A stretch of DNA of 64,000 bases from Prevotella sp. (GCA_031285625.1 JAITVV010000089.1:29931-93930); one strand, 5' to 3'; shown: positions 34,538-44,063, numbered from the stretch's first letter. The notes: a model not told the origin generated them from the sequence alone. Program-made: numbers and translations.

Positions 34538-35278
34538 TTATTCTTTATCGTCTTTACTATCTTTGTCTAACTCAGCCTCTCTCGGATTTTCTTCCGGTTT
34601 TGAAGTTGGTACAGTCTTATATGTAGCATCCTGCTTTATTTCTTTTTCAGGATGAATGCCACTGTCTGCTTTGATATCCTGAGCCGGAATTGGCTCTAGC
34701 GGAGTCTGAGGTATACCTTCCGGTGCAGTATTTTTTCCATGTACGGCAGCTTCAGCCGCAGCGGCAGGTTTAGTTACAATTGGCTTGGGTTCAACAGATT
34801 TAGCCTCTTTTTTCTTTTCACGAAGCTTAGATCCTTCATGATTTAACTGTTCTACCAGTTTGCTGCGTGTAAACAATGAATTCTCAAAAGTATTGGCAAA
34901 AACAATTGCATCTGACGGACATGTAATAACACACAGGTTACAGAAAGTACACATACCTAAATCGTATATATATCTGTCAAGAATTTTCTTTTTCTTACCT
35001 TCTTCGGTCTCTATCGATTTTGATATTACCTGTATTGTTCCATTCGGACAATTCATCTGACAAATACCACAAGCAGTACAAGCATGCTCATTATTATCAT
35101 CGTGAGGCATTATCAGCTCACCACGAAAACGGTCAGGAATAACAAGTGTAGCCCTGTTCTCCGGGTATTGTTCCGTGATCTTTTTTGTCCACAATTCGCC
35201 CCAGGTTACTCTCATCCCTGTCAGCAGCGACTTGATACCTCCAAATAAACCTGAAAAATATTCTGATACTGAACTCAT
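34538..35278 (-). CDS. nuoI: NADH-quinone oxidoreductase subunit I with long charged C-terminal tail
   Basis: 246 residues. Two 4Fe-4S motifs: C67-x2-C70-x2-C73-x3-C77 and C110-x2-C113-x2-C116-x3-C120, each followed by Pro, carrying clusters N6a and N6b on the way to NuoB. RFRGELIMPHDDN precedes the first. Residues about 150-246 are a low-complexity tail rich in Lys, Glu, Pro and Ala (TKPAAAAEAAVHGKN) that typical NuoI proteins of about 160-180 residues lack. The tail may dock a donor protein in place of the absent NuoEFG module; this is only a guess. Confidence 0.93.
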   Translation of the reverse strand: MSSVSEYFSGLFGGIKSLLTGMRVTWGELWTKKITEQYPENRATLVIPDRFRGELIMPHDDNNEHACTACGICQMNCPNGTIQVISKSIETEEGKKKKILDRYIYDLGMCTFCNLCVITCPSDAIVFANTFENSLFTRSKLVEQLNHEGSKLREKKKEAKSVEPKPIVTKPAAAAEAAVHGKNTAPEGIPQTPLEPIPAQDIKADSGIHPEKEIKQDATYKTVPTSKPEENPREAELDKDSKDDKE

Positions 35279-35299
35279 ATTCGTACTTTCTTCAATAAA

Positions 35300-36424
35300 T
35301 TAATTAAAAATTTTGGATATGATTTCAACTGTAGTCAAGCCACCCAAAACAATAATTACCATTAACAATATATTTACCATATTAATTGGCAACAAATATT
35401 TCCACTCAAGATTCAATAGCTGATCGATACGTAGACGAGGGAATGTCCATCTCACCCACAAGCTAAGGAATACAAGGAACCCGGCTTTACCAAAGAACCA
35501 TATATATGAAGGGATATAATTCATCACTTGGTTAAATCCGTCTAATCCACTTATCTGAAGAGGCATCCATCCACCTAAGAATACTGTAGTAGCAATACCT
35601 GCTACAATAAACATATTCAAGTATTCTGCCAGATAGAAAAAGCCAAACTGAAGGCCTGAATATTCTGTATGATATCCTGCTGTAAGTTCTGATTCAGCTT
35701 CCGGTAAGTCGAAAGGGCCACGATTCGTTTCGGCATGTCCTGAAATCAGATATATAATGAATGCAATCAATGCAGGGATATGCCCGTTAAAGATATTCCA
35801 GCAATATGCTTGACCTTGTATTATCTGAGAAAAACTCATGGTACCTGATAGTACAACCATTGTCATCAATGCAAATCCGGCAGAGAGTTCGTAGCTTATA
35901 AACTGAGCTCCGCTTCGCATTGCACCGATCATAGAGTATTTGTTGTTACTAGACCATCCTGCAAGTAAAACTCCAATGATACCCAAAGATGAAACAGCGA
36001 CTACATAAAACACTCCGATATTAAAGTCTACAACATGTAAGCCTTCACCAAAAGGGAGTGCCCCAAATGTTAGCATGGATGCTACAATCATAAAGAACGG
36101 AGCCGTGAAGAACAGAAACCTGTCAGACTTGTTAACATGGATAATCTCCTTGATCAGTATCTTGATCATATCTGCAACACTCTGGATCACTCCATATTTA
36201 CCTACACGATTGGGACCTAGACGTGCCTGAAAGAAAGCTGTGATTTTTCGCTCTACATAGATCAGAATCAAGGCTAATACAGCATACAATGTCAACAATA
36301 CAATACCGACAAGTACAAATTCTATAGCCAAAACTGCCCATGGAGGTAGATTTTCAGTTAAGAATGCATCAAAAGTTTTTAGCAGACCTGATACCTCTAA
36401 CGGTCGTGAATAGTTTAACAACAT
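35300..36424 (-). CDS. nuoH: NADH-quinone oxidoreductase subunit H
   Basis: 374 residues, eight or nine membrane helices. Conserved quinone-channel pieces: [21 protein letters not shown] (about 63-83), [25 protein letters not shown] (about 155-179), [32 protein letters not shown] (about 227-258) and [20 protein letters not shown]. It forms the junction between the membrane and peripheral arms. 35 bases after nuoCD. Confidence 0.97.
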   Translation of the reverse strand: MLLNYSRPLEVSGLLKTFDAFLTENLPPWAVLAIEFVLVGIVLLTLYAVLALILIYVERKITAFFQARLGPNRVGKYGVIQSVADMIKILIKEIIHVNKSDRFLFFTAPFFMIVASMLTFGALPFGEGLHVVDFNIGVFYVVAVSSLGIIGVLLAGWSSNNKYSMIGAMRSGAQFISYELSAGFALMTMVVLSGTMSFSQIIQGQAYCWNIFNGHIPALIAFIIYLISGHAETNRGPFDLPEAESELTAGYHTEYSGLQFGFFYLAEYLNMFIVAGIATTVFLGGWMPLQISGLDGFNQVMNYIPSYIWFFGKAGFLVFLSLWVRWTFPRLRIDQLLNLEWKYLLPINMVNILLMVIIVLGGLTTVEIISKIFN

Positions 36425-36459
36425 ATATCTTTTATATTGATAAAATAAATAATCTTTGA

Positions 36460-38091
36460 TTAACGGTCAATATCCGGAATCACATAGTCCATAGAACCAC
36501 CGATACCGATAAAGTCAGAGATTTTCTCATCTTTACAGATCAATGGCATTACCGAAACTGCAGCCATTGACGGAGAACGGAATTTTAAGCGATAAGGTGT
36601 TTTATCACCACGGCTCTCAATATATACACCAAATTCTCCACGTCCGGCTTCAACTCTCTGATAATATTCTCCTTCAGGAAGCTTGATAATAGCTTTTGTT
36701 TTTGCCAGATAATCTCCTTCCGGAATATTGTCAATCAGTTGTTCTATAATTTTTAATGATTCTTCAATTTCATCCAATCGGTTCAGGTATCTGTCGAAAG
36801 CATCTCCGTTTTCACGAATAATTTCTTTGAACTGAACTTTATCATATAATGCATATGGCTGATGCTTACGTAAATCGCAAGAGAATCCCGATCCACGACC
36901 GGCTGGTCCTGTTACGGCATAAGATATAGCGTCTTCTTTAGATAAAAGACCTAATCCTTTCATACGCCCCATGGCAATAACGTTACCCGTAAACAATCTG
37001 TCATACTCCTTAAGAGCTTTACGCATAACAGGAATAAATGCTTTCACATCCTGTTGAAAATCAGGTTGTATATCAAACATTACTCCACCTACAACATTAT
37101 AATTGATAATCAGGCGACCACCTGTGTTTTTCTCAAATATTTTAAGGATATCTTCACGTTCACGCATCCCATAGATGAATGCAGTAGTAGACCCTAAGTC
37201 CATACACATGGTACCCCATGCTACAAGATGAGAGTCGATACGATTCAACTCATCCATTATAGTACGTATATATTGAGCTCTTTCGGGGATTTCTATTTCT
37301 GCAGCTTTCTCTACACACATGCATAGTCCGTGTCGGTTAATGTTTGCAGAAAGGTAATCTAATCGGTCTGTAAAGTGTAGAATTTGAGGATAAGTAAGTT
37401 TTTCACTTAACTTTTCTATTCCCCTGTGAATATAACCACTATGAACATCGATCTTTTTTACGATCTCTCCATCAAGAGCTACACGGAAGTGCATTACACC
37501 GTGGGTTGATGGATGCTGTGGTCCTATATTTATAATATAATCGTCTTTTTCAAAGATATTGACTTTCTCTTCTTTCAACTCTCCTGCCGGAGTTTCCATA
37601 ATACGTGGGGCAACGTCCACAATATCGCGGCTTTCCACTGTTACCGGATTTATTACCGGATTCGGGTCATAGTCTTTTCTCAAAGGAAAACCAACCCAGT
37701 CGGAATTAAGAAAGAAACGGCGCATATCCGGATTGTTGATAAAACGGATACCAAGCATGGCAAATACCTCACGTTCATTGTAGTGTGCGGTTTCCCACAT
37801 ATCAGTAACGGTGTATAGCAAAGGCTTTTCACGTTCAGCAGTACCGGTTTTAACAGCTACTTCTTTAGAAAGATCTTTTGACGGACATAACAGGTAGGTA
37901 ACCATTAGTTTTTCACCTTCATCTGTGCCTGTCAACATAGCCAGGTAATCAAAAGGCATATCTTCATTATAGCGAAGAGTTTTTGCCAAATGCGGTAACT
38001 TATCAGGCTCTACGGTTACCGTCAACGGATTCTTATCCTCGATGATCGCTTCGGGTACAGCTTCCAGTATTAGTTTCTTGATATTTTCCAT
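36460..38091 (-). CDS. nuoCD: NADH-quinone oxidoreductase fused subunit C/D
   Basis: 543 residues from the ATG at 38091. NuoC part (about 1-155) contains [28 protein letters not shown] and [10 protein letters not shown] linker leads to NuoD from about 187: [65 protein letters not shown] and the C-terminal [11 protein letters not shown] ... [18 protein letters not shown]. The His in GPQHPSTHG lies at the quinone site. Fusion of C and D is usual in this phylum and in enterobacteria. Confidence 0.96.
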   Translation of the reverse strand: MENIKKLILEAVPEAIIEDKNPLTVTVEPDKLPHLAKTLRYNEDMPFDYLAMLTGTDEGEKLMVTYLLCPSKDLSKEVAVKTGTAEREKPLLYTVTDMWETAHYNEREVFAMLGIRFINNPDMRRFFLNSDWVGFPLRKDYDPNPVINPVTVESRDIVDVAPRIMETPAGELKEEKVNIFEKDDYIINIGPQHPSTHGVMHFRVALDGEIVKKIDVHSGYIHRGIEKLSEKLTYPQILHFTDRLDYLSANINRHGLCMCVEKAAEIEIPERAQYIRTIMDELNRIDSHLVAWGTMCMDLGSTTAFIYGMREREDILKIFEKNTGGRLIINYNVVGGVMFDIQPDFQQDVKAFIPVMRKALKEYDRLFTGNVIAMGRMKGLGLLSKEDAISYAVTGPAGRGSGFSCDLRKHQPYALYDKVQFKEIIRENGDAFDRYLNRLDEIEESLKIIEQLIDNIPEGDYLAKTKAIIKLPEGEYYQRVEAGRGEFGVYIESRGDKTPYRLKFRSPSMAAVSVMPLICKDEKISDFIGIGGSMDYVIPDIDR

Positions 38092-38119
38092 CAATTATCC
38101 TTTGTAAGTTGACAAGTGA

Positions 38120-38135
38120 ACGAGCAGATGCTCGT
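38120..38135 (-). other. Short hairpin in the nuoB-nuoCD gap
   Basis: ACGAGCA/TGCTCGT arms with a 2-base loop, extended by GACA/TGTC further out with a mismatch zone. No T run follows in the direction of transcription, so it may be an RNA processing or stability element within the nuo transcript and not a terminator. Confidence 0.35.
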
Positions 38136-38153
38136 GTCTATATCTTTTCTGAG

Positions 38154-38717
38154 TTATTTCTTTACTTTAAACATGAATCTTTCCACTTTTATCTTACGCT
38201 GCAACTGCATTAATCCGTAAAATAAAGCTTCCGGACGGGGAGGACAGCCCGGTATATACACATCTACAGGCATTATTTCATCAATACCCTTTACTACATG
38301 GTATGAATCCACAAACGGACCCCCTGAGATAGCACAGCTACCCATGGCAATCACATATTTAGGTTCTGCCATTTGGTCATATACACGTTTCAGCAGCGGA
38401 GCCATTTTGTGCACAATTGTTCCTGCAACAACCATTGTATCTGCCTGGCGCGGACTGTTACGGGTAACCTCCATCCCAAACCGGGCCAAATCGTAACGGG
38501 CAGCAGCAGATGCCATAAACTCGATACCACAACAGCTGGTTGCAAATGCTAACGGCCAAACCGAATTTGAGCGTCCCCAGTTAATCAGGTCATCAAGTTT
38601 TCCAACAACAACAGGCACTCCGCCTTCGTTAAGTTCCTTTATATAATCTTCGAGGTATTCATTATCCTTGAATTCGTCATTTGGAATACCTTTTATGTAT
38701 ATATTTTTTATTTCCAT
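38154..38717 (-). CDS. nuoB: NADH-quinone oxidoreductase subunit B
   Basis: 187 residues. The N2 cluster cysteines are all visible: [10 protein letters not shown] (about 59-68), MGSCAISGG (about 125-133) and [19 protein letters not shown] (about 154-172). NuoB gives electrons to quinone. Its start overlaps the end of nuoA by 10 bases. Confidence 0.97.
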   Translation of the reverse strand: MEIKNIYIKGIPNDEFKDNEYLEDYIKELNEGGVPVVVGKLDDLINWGRSNSVWPLAFATSCCGIEFMASAAARYDLARFGMEVTRNSPRQADTMVVAGTIVHKMAPLLKRVYDQMAEPKYVIAMGSCAISGGPFVDSYHVVKGIDEIMPVDVYIPGCPPRPEALFYGLMQLQRKIKVERFMFKVKK

Positions 38718-39061
38718 TTCAGTGCTCCTTTCTTCCAGGCATAGGCTAAACCTAAGCCTAATATTAAGATGAAAAATAAGATACTATATAGTCCCGGCAT
38801 TCCTAATTGCCTCACGACCGTAGCCCAAGGAAACAGGAATATAGCCTCAACGTCAAACATTAGGTATAAGATTGCATAAAGGTAATAGCCCACTTTGAAC
38901 TGCATCCATGAAGTACCATGGGTAGGGACACCACATTCGTATGGTTCTCCTTTTTGCGCATTGAAAGATTTAGGGGATAATAATAAGGCCATGCCCAAGC
39001 CGGCACAGACCAGTGTGATTCCTGTTAAGAAAACTACTAAAAAAAGAGCGGAAGTACTCAT
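38708..39061 (-). CDS. nuoA: NADH-quinone oxidoreductase subunit A
   Basis: 117 residues, three membrane helices. [41 protein letters not shown] (about 40-80) is the conserved NuoA centre, with the Cys-containing loop and Asp-Val-Glu in TM2. First gene of the operon nuoABCDHIJKLMN; a promoter lies about 120 bases upstream. Confidence 0.96.
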   Translation of the reverse strand: MSTSALFLVVFLTGITLVCAGLGMALLLSPKSFNAQKGEPYECGVPTHGTSWMQFKVGYYLYAILYLMFDVEAIFLFPWATVVRQLGMPGLYSILFFILILGLGLAYAWKKGALKWK

Positions 39062-39178
39062 ATTTTTATATTAAAATTAAGCTATTTCTGTCAATTGTCA
39101 ATTCTTTTCAATGGTATCATAGCACTCTGTCAAAATCACAGAAAACAGGCATTACCAAAGCCTTAGCGACAATCGGCG

Positions 39179-39209
39179 CAAAATTAATCTTTTATTTCAG
39201 AAACACAAA
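39179..39209 (-). promoter_or_regulatory. Promoter of the nuo operon
   Basis: Minus strand TTTG (39206-39209), 19 bases, then TAATTTTG (39179-39186): an exact Bacteroidetes -33/-7 pair. Predicted start near 39172 gives a leader of about 110 bases before nuoA. Confidence 0.7.
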
Positions 39210-39210
39210 A

Positions 39211-39241
39211 AATAAAATGCCAAATTATACAAATTTGGCAT
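39211..39241 (-). terminator. Terminator of the GT2 gene
   Basis: Stem ATGCCAAATT / AATTTGGCAT (39217-39226, 39232-39241), followed on the minus strand by a T-rich run. It lies between the GT2 stop and the nuo promoter. Confidence 0.8.
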
Positions 39242-39263
39242 CTAAAGATTGCAAAATGACGCA

Positions 39264-40190
39264 TTATGCTTTTTCCCTTACTATATAGATCGGACGTTTT
39301 TTTGTCTCCAGATAAGTCTTAGACAGATATTGTCCTAAGATACCCAAACAGAATAGTTGAATACCACCTATAAAGAAGATAATACATATAGTAGAGGCAT
39401 ATCCTTGGACTGGGTCGTCAAATAATATCTTTCTGAAGATAACGAAACATATCATTATGAAAGCCACAATACAGAATAATATCCCAAATACAGATGCAAT
39501 AACTAACGGACGGGTAGAAAAAGCAATGATCCCTTCAAGCGAATAGAAGAACAGTCCGATAAATGACCATTTGGTTTCTCCAGCAACACGCTCCACGTTT
39601 TCGAAAGCAATCCACTTTGTCTTAAACCCAACCCATCCAAAAATACCTTTCGAGAAACGGTTGTATTCACTCATATCCAGAATGGCATTTACCATCTGGC
39701 GGGTCATCAGGCGAAAGTCCCGGGCTCCATCCACAACCTCAGTATCTGATATCTTATTGATAAGCTTATAAAATTGTTTTGCAAAGAAAGAACGTATAGG
39801 AGGTTCCCCTTTACGGTCGAGACGACGTGTAGCTACACAATCGTAATCTTCGGTTTTTAAAGATTCATACATACCCTTTATTAGGGAAGGCGGATCCTGG
39901 AGGTCGGCATCTATTAATGATATATAATCACCGGTAGCAGCCTCCAAACCGGCATATATCCCTGCCTCTTTACCGAAATTTCGCGAAAATGAGACATAAT
40001 GAACCCTATCATCAGACTCTTTCAACTCCTTTATTACTTCTAATGTTTTATCTTTCGACCCATCATTAATAAAGATGAATTCAAATTCCTGATCTGGCAT
40101 TTCATCAGCCAGCTTTATAATTTCTTTAAAAAGGTACGGAAGCGCTTGTTCTTCATTGTAGCAGGGTACAATTAGTGAAATTTTGTCCAT
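39264..40190 (-). CDS. GT2 polyprenyl-phosphate glycosyltransferase (DPM/GtrB-like)
   Basis: 308 residues. GT-A domain: SLIVPCYNEEQALPYLF at the start, IFINDGSKDKT (about 39-49), SFSRNFGKEAGIYAGL (about 67-82) and DADLQDPP (about 93-100, metal/nucleotide binding). Two membrane helices near 230-255 and 268-290 are typical of GtrB/YkcC-like proteins that load a sugar onto undecaprenyl phosphate. Such enzymes supply the donor for GT39-like transferases, two of which are in this window; a link is possible but unproved. It has its own promoter and terminator. Confidence 0.88.
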   Translation of the reverse strand: MDKISLIVPCYNEEQALPYLFKEIIKLADEMPDQEFEFIFINDGSKDKTLEVIKELKESDDRVHYVSFSRNFGKEAGIYAGLEAATGDYISLIDADLQDPPSLIKGMYESLKTEDYDCVATRRLDRKGEPPIRSFFAKQFYKLINKISDTEVVDGARDFRLMTRQMVNAILDMSEYNRFSKGIFGWVGFKTKWIAFENVERVAGETKWSFIGLFFYSLEGIIAFSTRPLVIASVFGILFCIVAFIMICFVIFRKILFDDPVQGYASTICIIFFIGGIQLFCLGILGQYLSKTYLETKKRPIYIVREKA

Positions 40191-40209
40191 GTCATGTGTT
40201 TTTATAGTA

Positions 40210-40240
40210 CAAAGTTATTGTCTTTTACTTCTTGTGCAAA
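40210..40240 (-). promoter_or_regulatory. Promoter of the GT2 gene
   Basis: Minus strand TTTG (40237-40240), 19 bases, TAACTTTG (40210-40217); exact consensus spacing, 20 bases before the ATG. Confidence 0.7.
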
Positions 40241-40256
40241 TAGTGGAGCCGATAAG

Positions 40257-41315
40257 TTACAGCTCTTCCAAATATTTATGCACAAGTCGCGAAACCGGAT
40301 AATTATCCGCATCTTCAATCTTGACTTTTATATAATCTTCATTTAGCAATGTGTCATGCACATCTATTCTATAAAAAGTAGCGTATATTATCTGGTGGGA
40401 AAGAATATGTTTTATTTGTTTTTCATATCTTATCCGCAATATCTCCCCATTTGATAAAAGGTCCTTAAAGTTATCATTTTTTTGTAATTCATCAATAGTT
40501 TTCTGTTCTTTAGTCTCTATTAGAGGTAATTCATAAAGGTTTTGCCAAATATCTTTCAGTGTCCGCTTGTGTAAAAACATACAATCACCATCCCGTATAT
40601 CTAAATAATAAAAATAACGACTCCTGACTTTTTGCTTTCGCTCTTTCCTAGGATACAGGTTTACTTTCTTCTGATTATACGCCAAGCATACATCAGAAGC
40701 AGGACAAATGGAACAATCAGGCGAAACCGGGACACATTGCAAAGCTCCGAATTCCATTATTGCCTGGTTATGCAATCCGGCATTGGTATCATCAAGTAAT
40801 GATTGAGCTAGCTCAGTAAAGATTTTTTTCCCTTTACCACTATTTATAGGCTCATCAATTGCAAATATGCGTGCCAAAACCCTAAAAACATTACCATCAA
40901 CTACTGCATAAGGCTCATTGTATGCAAAAGAAACGATAGCTGCGGCAGTATATTCACCCACCCCTTTCAGCCTCAATACCTCCTTATAATTATGGGGAAA
41001 CACTCCGCCATAAGCATCCATTATAGTTTTCGCTGCGGCATGAAGATTACGCGCCCTACTATAGTATCCCAATCCCTGCCAGAGCTTAAGAATTTCGTCC
41101 TCCTCAGCCTCGGCCAGCAACTCAACTGTAGGATATTTAGCTATAAATCTGTTAAAATACGCATACCCCTGATCTACCCGCGTTTGTTGTAGAATAACTT
41201 CTGAAAGCCAAATGGGATAAGGGTTAGAGGTATTTCGCCAGGGTAAATCCCTTTTATGATTATTATACCACTCAATAAGTATATGACTTAACTTTAAATC
41301 CTTTTGCACGCTCAT
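40257..41315 (-). CDS. mutY: A/G-specific adenine glycosylase MutY
   Basis: 352 residues. LPWRNTSNPYPIWLSEVILQQT (about 24-45) has the catalytic Glu. The helix-hairpin-helix is LKGVGEYTAAAI (about 113-124), with Asp in VVDGNVFRVLAR (about 136-147). The 4Fe-4S loop C-x6-C-x2-C-x5-C lies near 199-215. A C-terminal NUDIX-like domain for 8-oxoG recognition follows (about 235-345). It removes A paired to 8-oxoguanine. Divergent from hup. Confidence 0.95.
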   Translation of the reverse strand: MSVQKDLKLSHILIEWYNNHKRDLPWRNTSNPYPIWLSEVILQQTRVDQGYAYFNRFIAKYPTVELLAEAEEDEILKLWQGLGYYSRARNLHAAAKTIMDAYGGVFPHNYKEVLRLKGVGEYTAAAIVSFAYNEPYAVVDGNVFRVLARIFAIDEPINSGKGKKIFTELAQSLLDDTNAGLHNQAIMEFGALQCVPVSPDCSICPASDVCLAYNQKKVNLYPRKERKQKVRSRYFYYLDIRDGDCMFLHKRTLKDIWQNLYELPLIETKEQKTIDELQKNDNFKDLLSNGEILRIRYEKQIKHILSHQIIYATFYRIDVHDTLLNEDYIKVKIEDADNYPVSRLVHKYLEEL

Positions 41316-41394
41316 TTACAACACATTATTATTTTACTCACCACCTTCTTCCTGAACGTTAATTTATATAAGGCTCATAAAAAAATGATAATTA

Positions 41395-41429
41395 TTTGTT
41401 TCAAAGGTAAATAAAAAGCTATATATTTG
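41395..41429 (+). promoter_or_regulatory. Promoter of hup (overlapping a mutY promoter)
   Basis: TTTG (41395-41398) and TATATTTG (41422-41429) with 23 bases between, a little long. CAAAGGTA (41402-41409) inside it gives a minus-strand -7 box for mutY, so the two promoters interleave. Confidence 0.5.
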
Positions 41430-41471
41430 CAGTCCAAAAATTTAATTGTTTCGAACTTAAAAAATAAGAAA

Positions 41472-41747
41472 ATGACAAAAGCTGACATCGTTAACGAAAT
41501 TGCGAAGAATACAGGGATTGACAAAGCTACTGTATTAAAAACAGTTGAATCATTCATGGACGTAGTAAAAGACTCGTTAAGCAAGAATGAAAATGTATAT
41601 TTAAGAGGTTTTGGTAGTTTCATCGTGAAAACAAGAGCACAAAAAACAGCTCGTAATATTTCCAAAAACACTACTATCATTATCCCGGCTCATTCAATTC
41701 CGGCATTCAAACCTGCTAAAACATTCGTAATTCAGGTAAGAAAATAA
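41472..41747 (+). CDS. hup: HU-family DNA-binding protein
   Basis: 91 residues from the ATG at 41472; the longer frame starts outside the family boundary and inside the leader. MTKADIVNEIAKNTGIDKAT begins the HU helix pair, followed by VYLRGFGSFIVKTRAQKTARN (about 44-64) and FKPAKTFVIQVRK at the end. It bends DNA as a dimer. The DNA-contacting arm has IPAHSIPAFKP, where HU usually has a G-x-RNPQTG start; here the arm reads ARNISKNTTIIIPA. First gene in a group with a tiny basic protein and rng. Confidence 0.93.
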   Translation: MTKADIVNEIAKNTGIDKATVLKTVESFMDVVKDSLSKNENVYLRGFGSFIVKTRAQKTARNISKNTTIIIPAHSIPAFKPAKTFVIQVRK

Positions 41748-41783
41748 TTCCCGCATTTTAACTAACTCTAAATATAAATAAAC

Positions 41784-41876
41784 ATGCCAAGCGGAAAAAA
41801 AAGAAAAAGACATAAAATGTCTACGCACAAGCGCAAAAAAAGACTAAGAAAGAACAGACATAAAAAGAAAAAATAA
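41784..41876 (+). CDS. 30-residue very basic protein, likely ribosome-associated
   Basis: A short frame with ATG at 41784 and TAA at 41874-41876. About two thirds of its residues are Lys, Arg or His: it begins MPSGKKRKRHKMSTHKRKKR and ends in four lysines. A tiny protein of this type between hup and rng is, to my recollection, conserved in Bacteroidetes and may match a small ribosomal protein reported in Flavobacterium; I cannot verify this here. The start and stop are clean, and it follows hup by 36 bases on the same transcript. Composition resembles ribosomal proteins such as bL34 or bS22/Thx. Confidence 0.7.
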   Translation: MPSGKKRKRHKMSTHKRKKRLRKNRHKKKK

Positions 41877-41907
41877 TTTCTGAAATGTTTCTTTCACGGA
41901 AATATAC

Positions 41908-41950
41908 GAGAACAAACTTACAAATTACCGAATATTTTAAGTTTGTTCTC
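41908..41950 (+). terminator. Hairpin between the small basic gene and rng
   Basis: Perfect 13-base arms GAGAACAAACTTA / TAAGTTTGTTCTC (41908-41920, 41938-41950) with a 17-base loop, then TGTGTATTTT. Probably a terminator for hup and the small gene, or a processing site before rng; the T run is imperfect. Confidence 0.65.
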
Positions 41951-42052
41951 TGTGTATTTTATAAAATGCTTCCTACACAAAAGAAGCAACCTCTATTTTT
42001 CAGATTTAAATAAGATCATATTTAAATCTATTTTTAATTCTAAAACATAGTT

Positions 42053-43627
42053 ATGAATAGCGAACTAGTAGTCGATGTTCAGCCTAACGAGGTCTCTATT
42101 GCGGTACTTGAAGACAAAAAACTTGTCGAACTGCAAAAAGAAGGTAGAGATGCATCATATGCGGTAGGCAACATCTATGCAGGCAAGGTAAAAAAACTTA
42201 TGCCTGGACTAAATGCTGCTTTTGTAGACATAGGATACAAAAAGGACGCTTTTCTTCACTATTTAGATCTTGGTGCTCAATTTAAATCCGTTGACAGGTT
42301 CTACAAGCAAGCACTAGCTGACAAAAGAAAATTCCCGAACATTTCAAAAATGAAACTGGAGCCCGACATTGACAAGACAGGCTCGATCAGTGACATTCTA
42401 AAACCAGGACAGGAAATTCTCGTACAAATTGCCAAAGAACCCATATCAACAAAAGGCCCCCGCCTTACGTCCGAGCTCTCACTAGCCGGCCGTTTTCTGG
42501 TCGTTATCCCATTCAACGACAAAGTATCCGTATCCCAGAAAATAAAATCGAAAGAAGAACGAGCTCGTTTAAGACAGCTTATACAAAGTATTAAACCCAA
42601 AAATTTCGGTGTAATAGTAAGGACTGTAGCCGAAGGGAAAAAAGTAGCGGACCTGGATACTGAACTGAAAACACTTGTGAAACGTTGGGAAGACAATTTA
42701 CCCAAAATACAGAAGAATAAACTACCTACCCTTGTTTTTGAAGAAACAGGACGCATAGTTGCTTTATTACGAGATGTATTTAATCCCAGCTTTCAGGAAA
42801 TACACGTAAACGATTTGGACACCTGCAACCAAATCAAGGATTATATATCATTTATAGCCCCTGAGAAAAAGAATATTGTAAAATTCTATGATGGGGGAAT
42901 ACCTATATTTGATAATTTCAATGTTACGAAACAAGTTAAGGCATTGTTCGGAAAAACAGTTACTTTCCGCAATGGCGCTTACCTTATCATAGAACACACT
43001 GAGGCACTTCACGTAATAGATGTGAATAGTGGCAACAGATCGAAAAATCCGGAAGCAGGACAAGAAAATAATGCCTGGGAAGTGAATTCCGCGGCAGCAG
43101 AAGAAATAGCCCGTCAACTAAGATTACGAGACATGGGGGGAATCATCGTAATCGACTTTATAGATATGACGGAAGGAGAGCACAAAGCACAATTAATAGC
43201 CAGAATGCAGGAAATAATGGCCAATGATCGAGCAAAACACAATATTTTGCCACTAAGCAAATTTGGATTAATGCAGATCACCCGCCAACGTGTACGTCCC
43301 GAGATGGAGATATCCACTACCGAAACATGCCCAACATGTTTTGGCAAAGGAGAAATAAGACCATCTATACTGTTCACAGATACCTTGCGTATGAAGATCA
43401 GCTATCTGGTTAAAGATCTAAAAGTAAAGAAGTTTACACTGTATGTACATCCATATGTTGCAGCGTTTATCAACAAAGGTTTCCCTTCATTAAAGTGGCA
43501 ATGGAGATGGCGATATGGAATGGGAGTAAAAATTATCCCAAACCAGAACTTAGCCTTTCTTGAATACCACTTCCAAGACGGAAATGGAGAAGAAATTGAC
43601 ATGAAACAAGATTTTGAGGTAAAATAA
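42053..43627 (+). CDS. rng: Ribonuclease G (RNase E/G family)
   Basis: 524 residues. S1-like domain near 35-130 with NIYAGKVKKLMPGLNAAFVDIGYKKDAFLH (about 42-71). Catalytic core: HVIDVNSGNRS (about 320-330) and IVIDFIDM (about 362-369) bear the two metal-binding Asp residues. The zinc-link CPTCFGKG (about 432-439) binds dimers. Cleaves single-stranded AU-rich RNA, including rRNA 5' maturation and mRNA decay. It lacks the long C-terminal scaffold of RNase E, hence RNase G. It ends in a strong terminator. Confidence 0.94.
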   Translation: MNSELVVDVQPNEVSIAVLEDKKLVELQKEGRDASYAVGNIYAGKVKKLMPGLNAAFVDIGYKKDAFLHYLDLGAQFKSVDRFYKQALADKRKFPNISKMKLEPDIDKTGSISDILKPGQEILVQIAKEPISTKGPRLTSELSLAGRFLVVIPFNDKVSVSQKIKSKEERARLRQLIQSIKPKNFGVIVRTVAEGKKVADLDTELKTLVKRWEDNLPKIQKNKLPTLVFEETGRIVALLRDVFNPSFQEIHVNDLDTCNQIKDYISFIAPEKKNIVKFYDGGIPIFDNFNVTKQVKALFGKTVTFRNGAYLIIEHTEALHVIDVNSGNRSKNPEAGQENNAWEVNSAAAEEIARQLRLRDMGGIIVIDFIDMTEGEHKAQLIARMQEIMANDRAKHNILPLSKFGLMQITRQRVRPEMEISTTETCPTCFGKGEIRPSILFTDTLRMKISYLVKDLKVKKFTLYVHPYVAAFINKGFPSLKWQWRWRYGMGVKIIPNQNLAFLEYHFQDGNGEEIDMKQDFEVK

Positions 43628-43649
43628 AATTACCTATCGTAATATAAAG

Positions 43650-43683
43650 CAGCTGTTTTAACATTTAAAAACAGCTGTTTTTT
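43650..43683 (+). terminator. Terminator of rng
   Basis: Stem CAGCTGTTTT / AAAACAGCTG (43650-43659, 43668-43677) and six T. The U run overlaps the stop codon of the convergent HxlR gene. Confidence 0.88.
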
Positions 43684-44023
43684 ATTTTGATTTTATATTC
43701 CGAACAGCCCAATCTGAAATATCTTTTATATAAGGGATCATATCCAGCCCTATTTGAGTTAACTGGTACTCTACCTTAGGAGGTACTTCGGGGTAAACAG
43801 TACGACTAACAAACTCGTCATCTTCCAGTATCTTAAGAGTAGAAGATAACACTTTGAGCGAAATACCATCTATACAATTTGATAATTCATTAAAGCGCAT
43901 TACCCCATTCTCAGACAAAGCCATTATTATCAATATTGACCATTTGTCTCCAAACCGATCCATAACGATCCTGAAAGGACATCTGTCTGCACAAAGCTTT
44001 TTTTTCTGAAAATCTTTTGCCAT
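43682..44023 (-). CDS. HxlR-family transcriptional regulator
   Basis: 113 residues, winged helix. DRFGDKWSILIIMALSENGVMRFNELSNCIDGISLKVLSSTLKILEDDEFVSRTVYPEVPPKVEYQLTQIG is the standard HxlR core. Cys15 in CPFRI matches the N-terminal cysteine of redox-sensing members such as YodB; Cys11 is also nearby. Probably represses itself and the divergent GNAT gene through the palindrome at 44064. The second HxlR gene of this window (58137) is a paralogue. Confidence 0.88.
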   Translation of the reverse strand: MAKDFQKKKLCADRCPFRIVMDRFGDKWSILIIMALSENGVMRFNELSNCIDGISLKVLSSTLKILEDDEFVSRTVYPEVPPKVEYQLTQIGLDMIPYIKDISDWAVRNIKSK

Positions 44024-44063
44024 AATCTACTGATAAGCAACATTACTAACCTCAAGGTTATAT

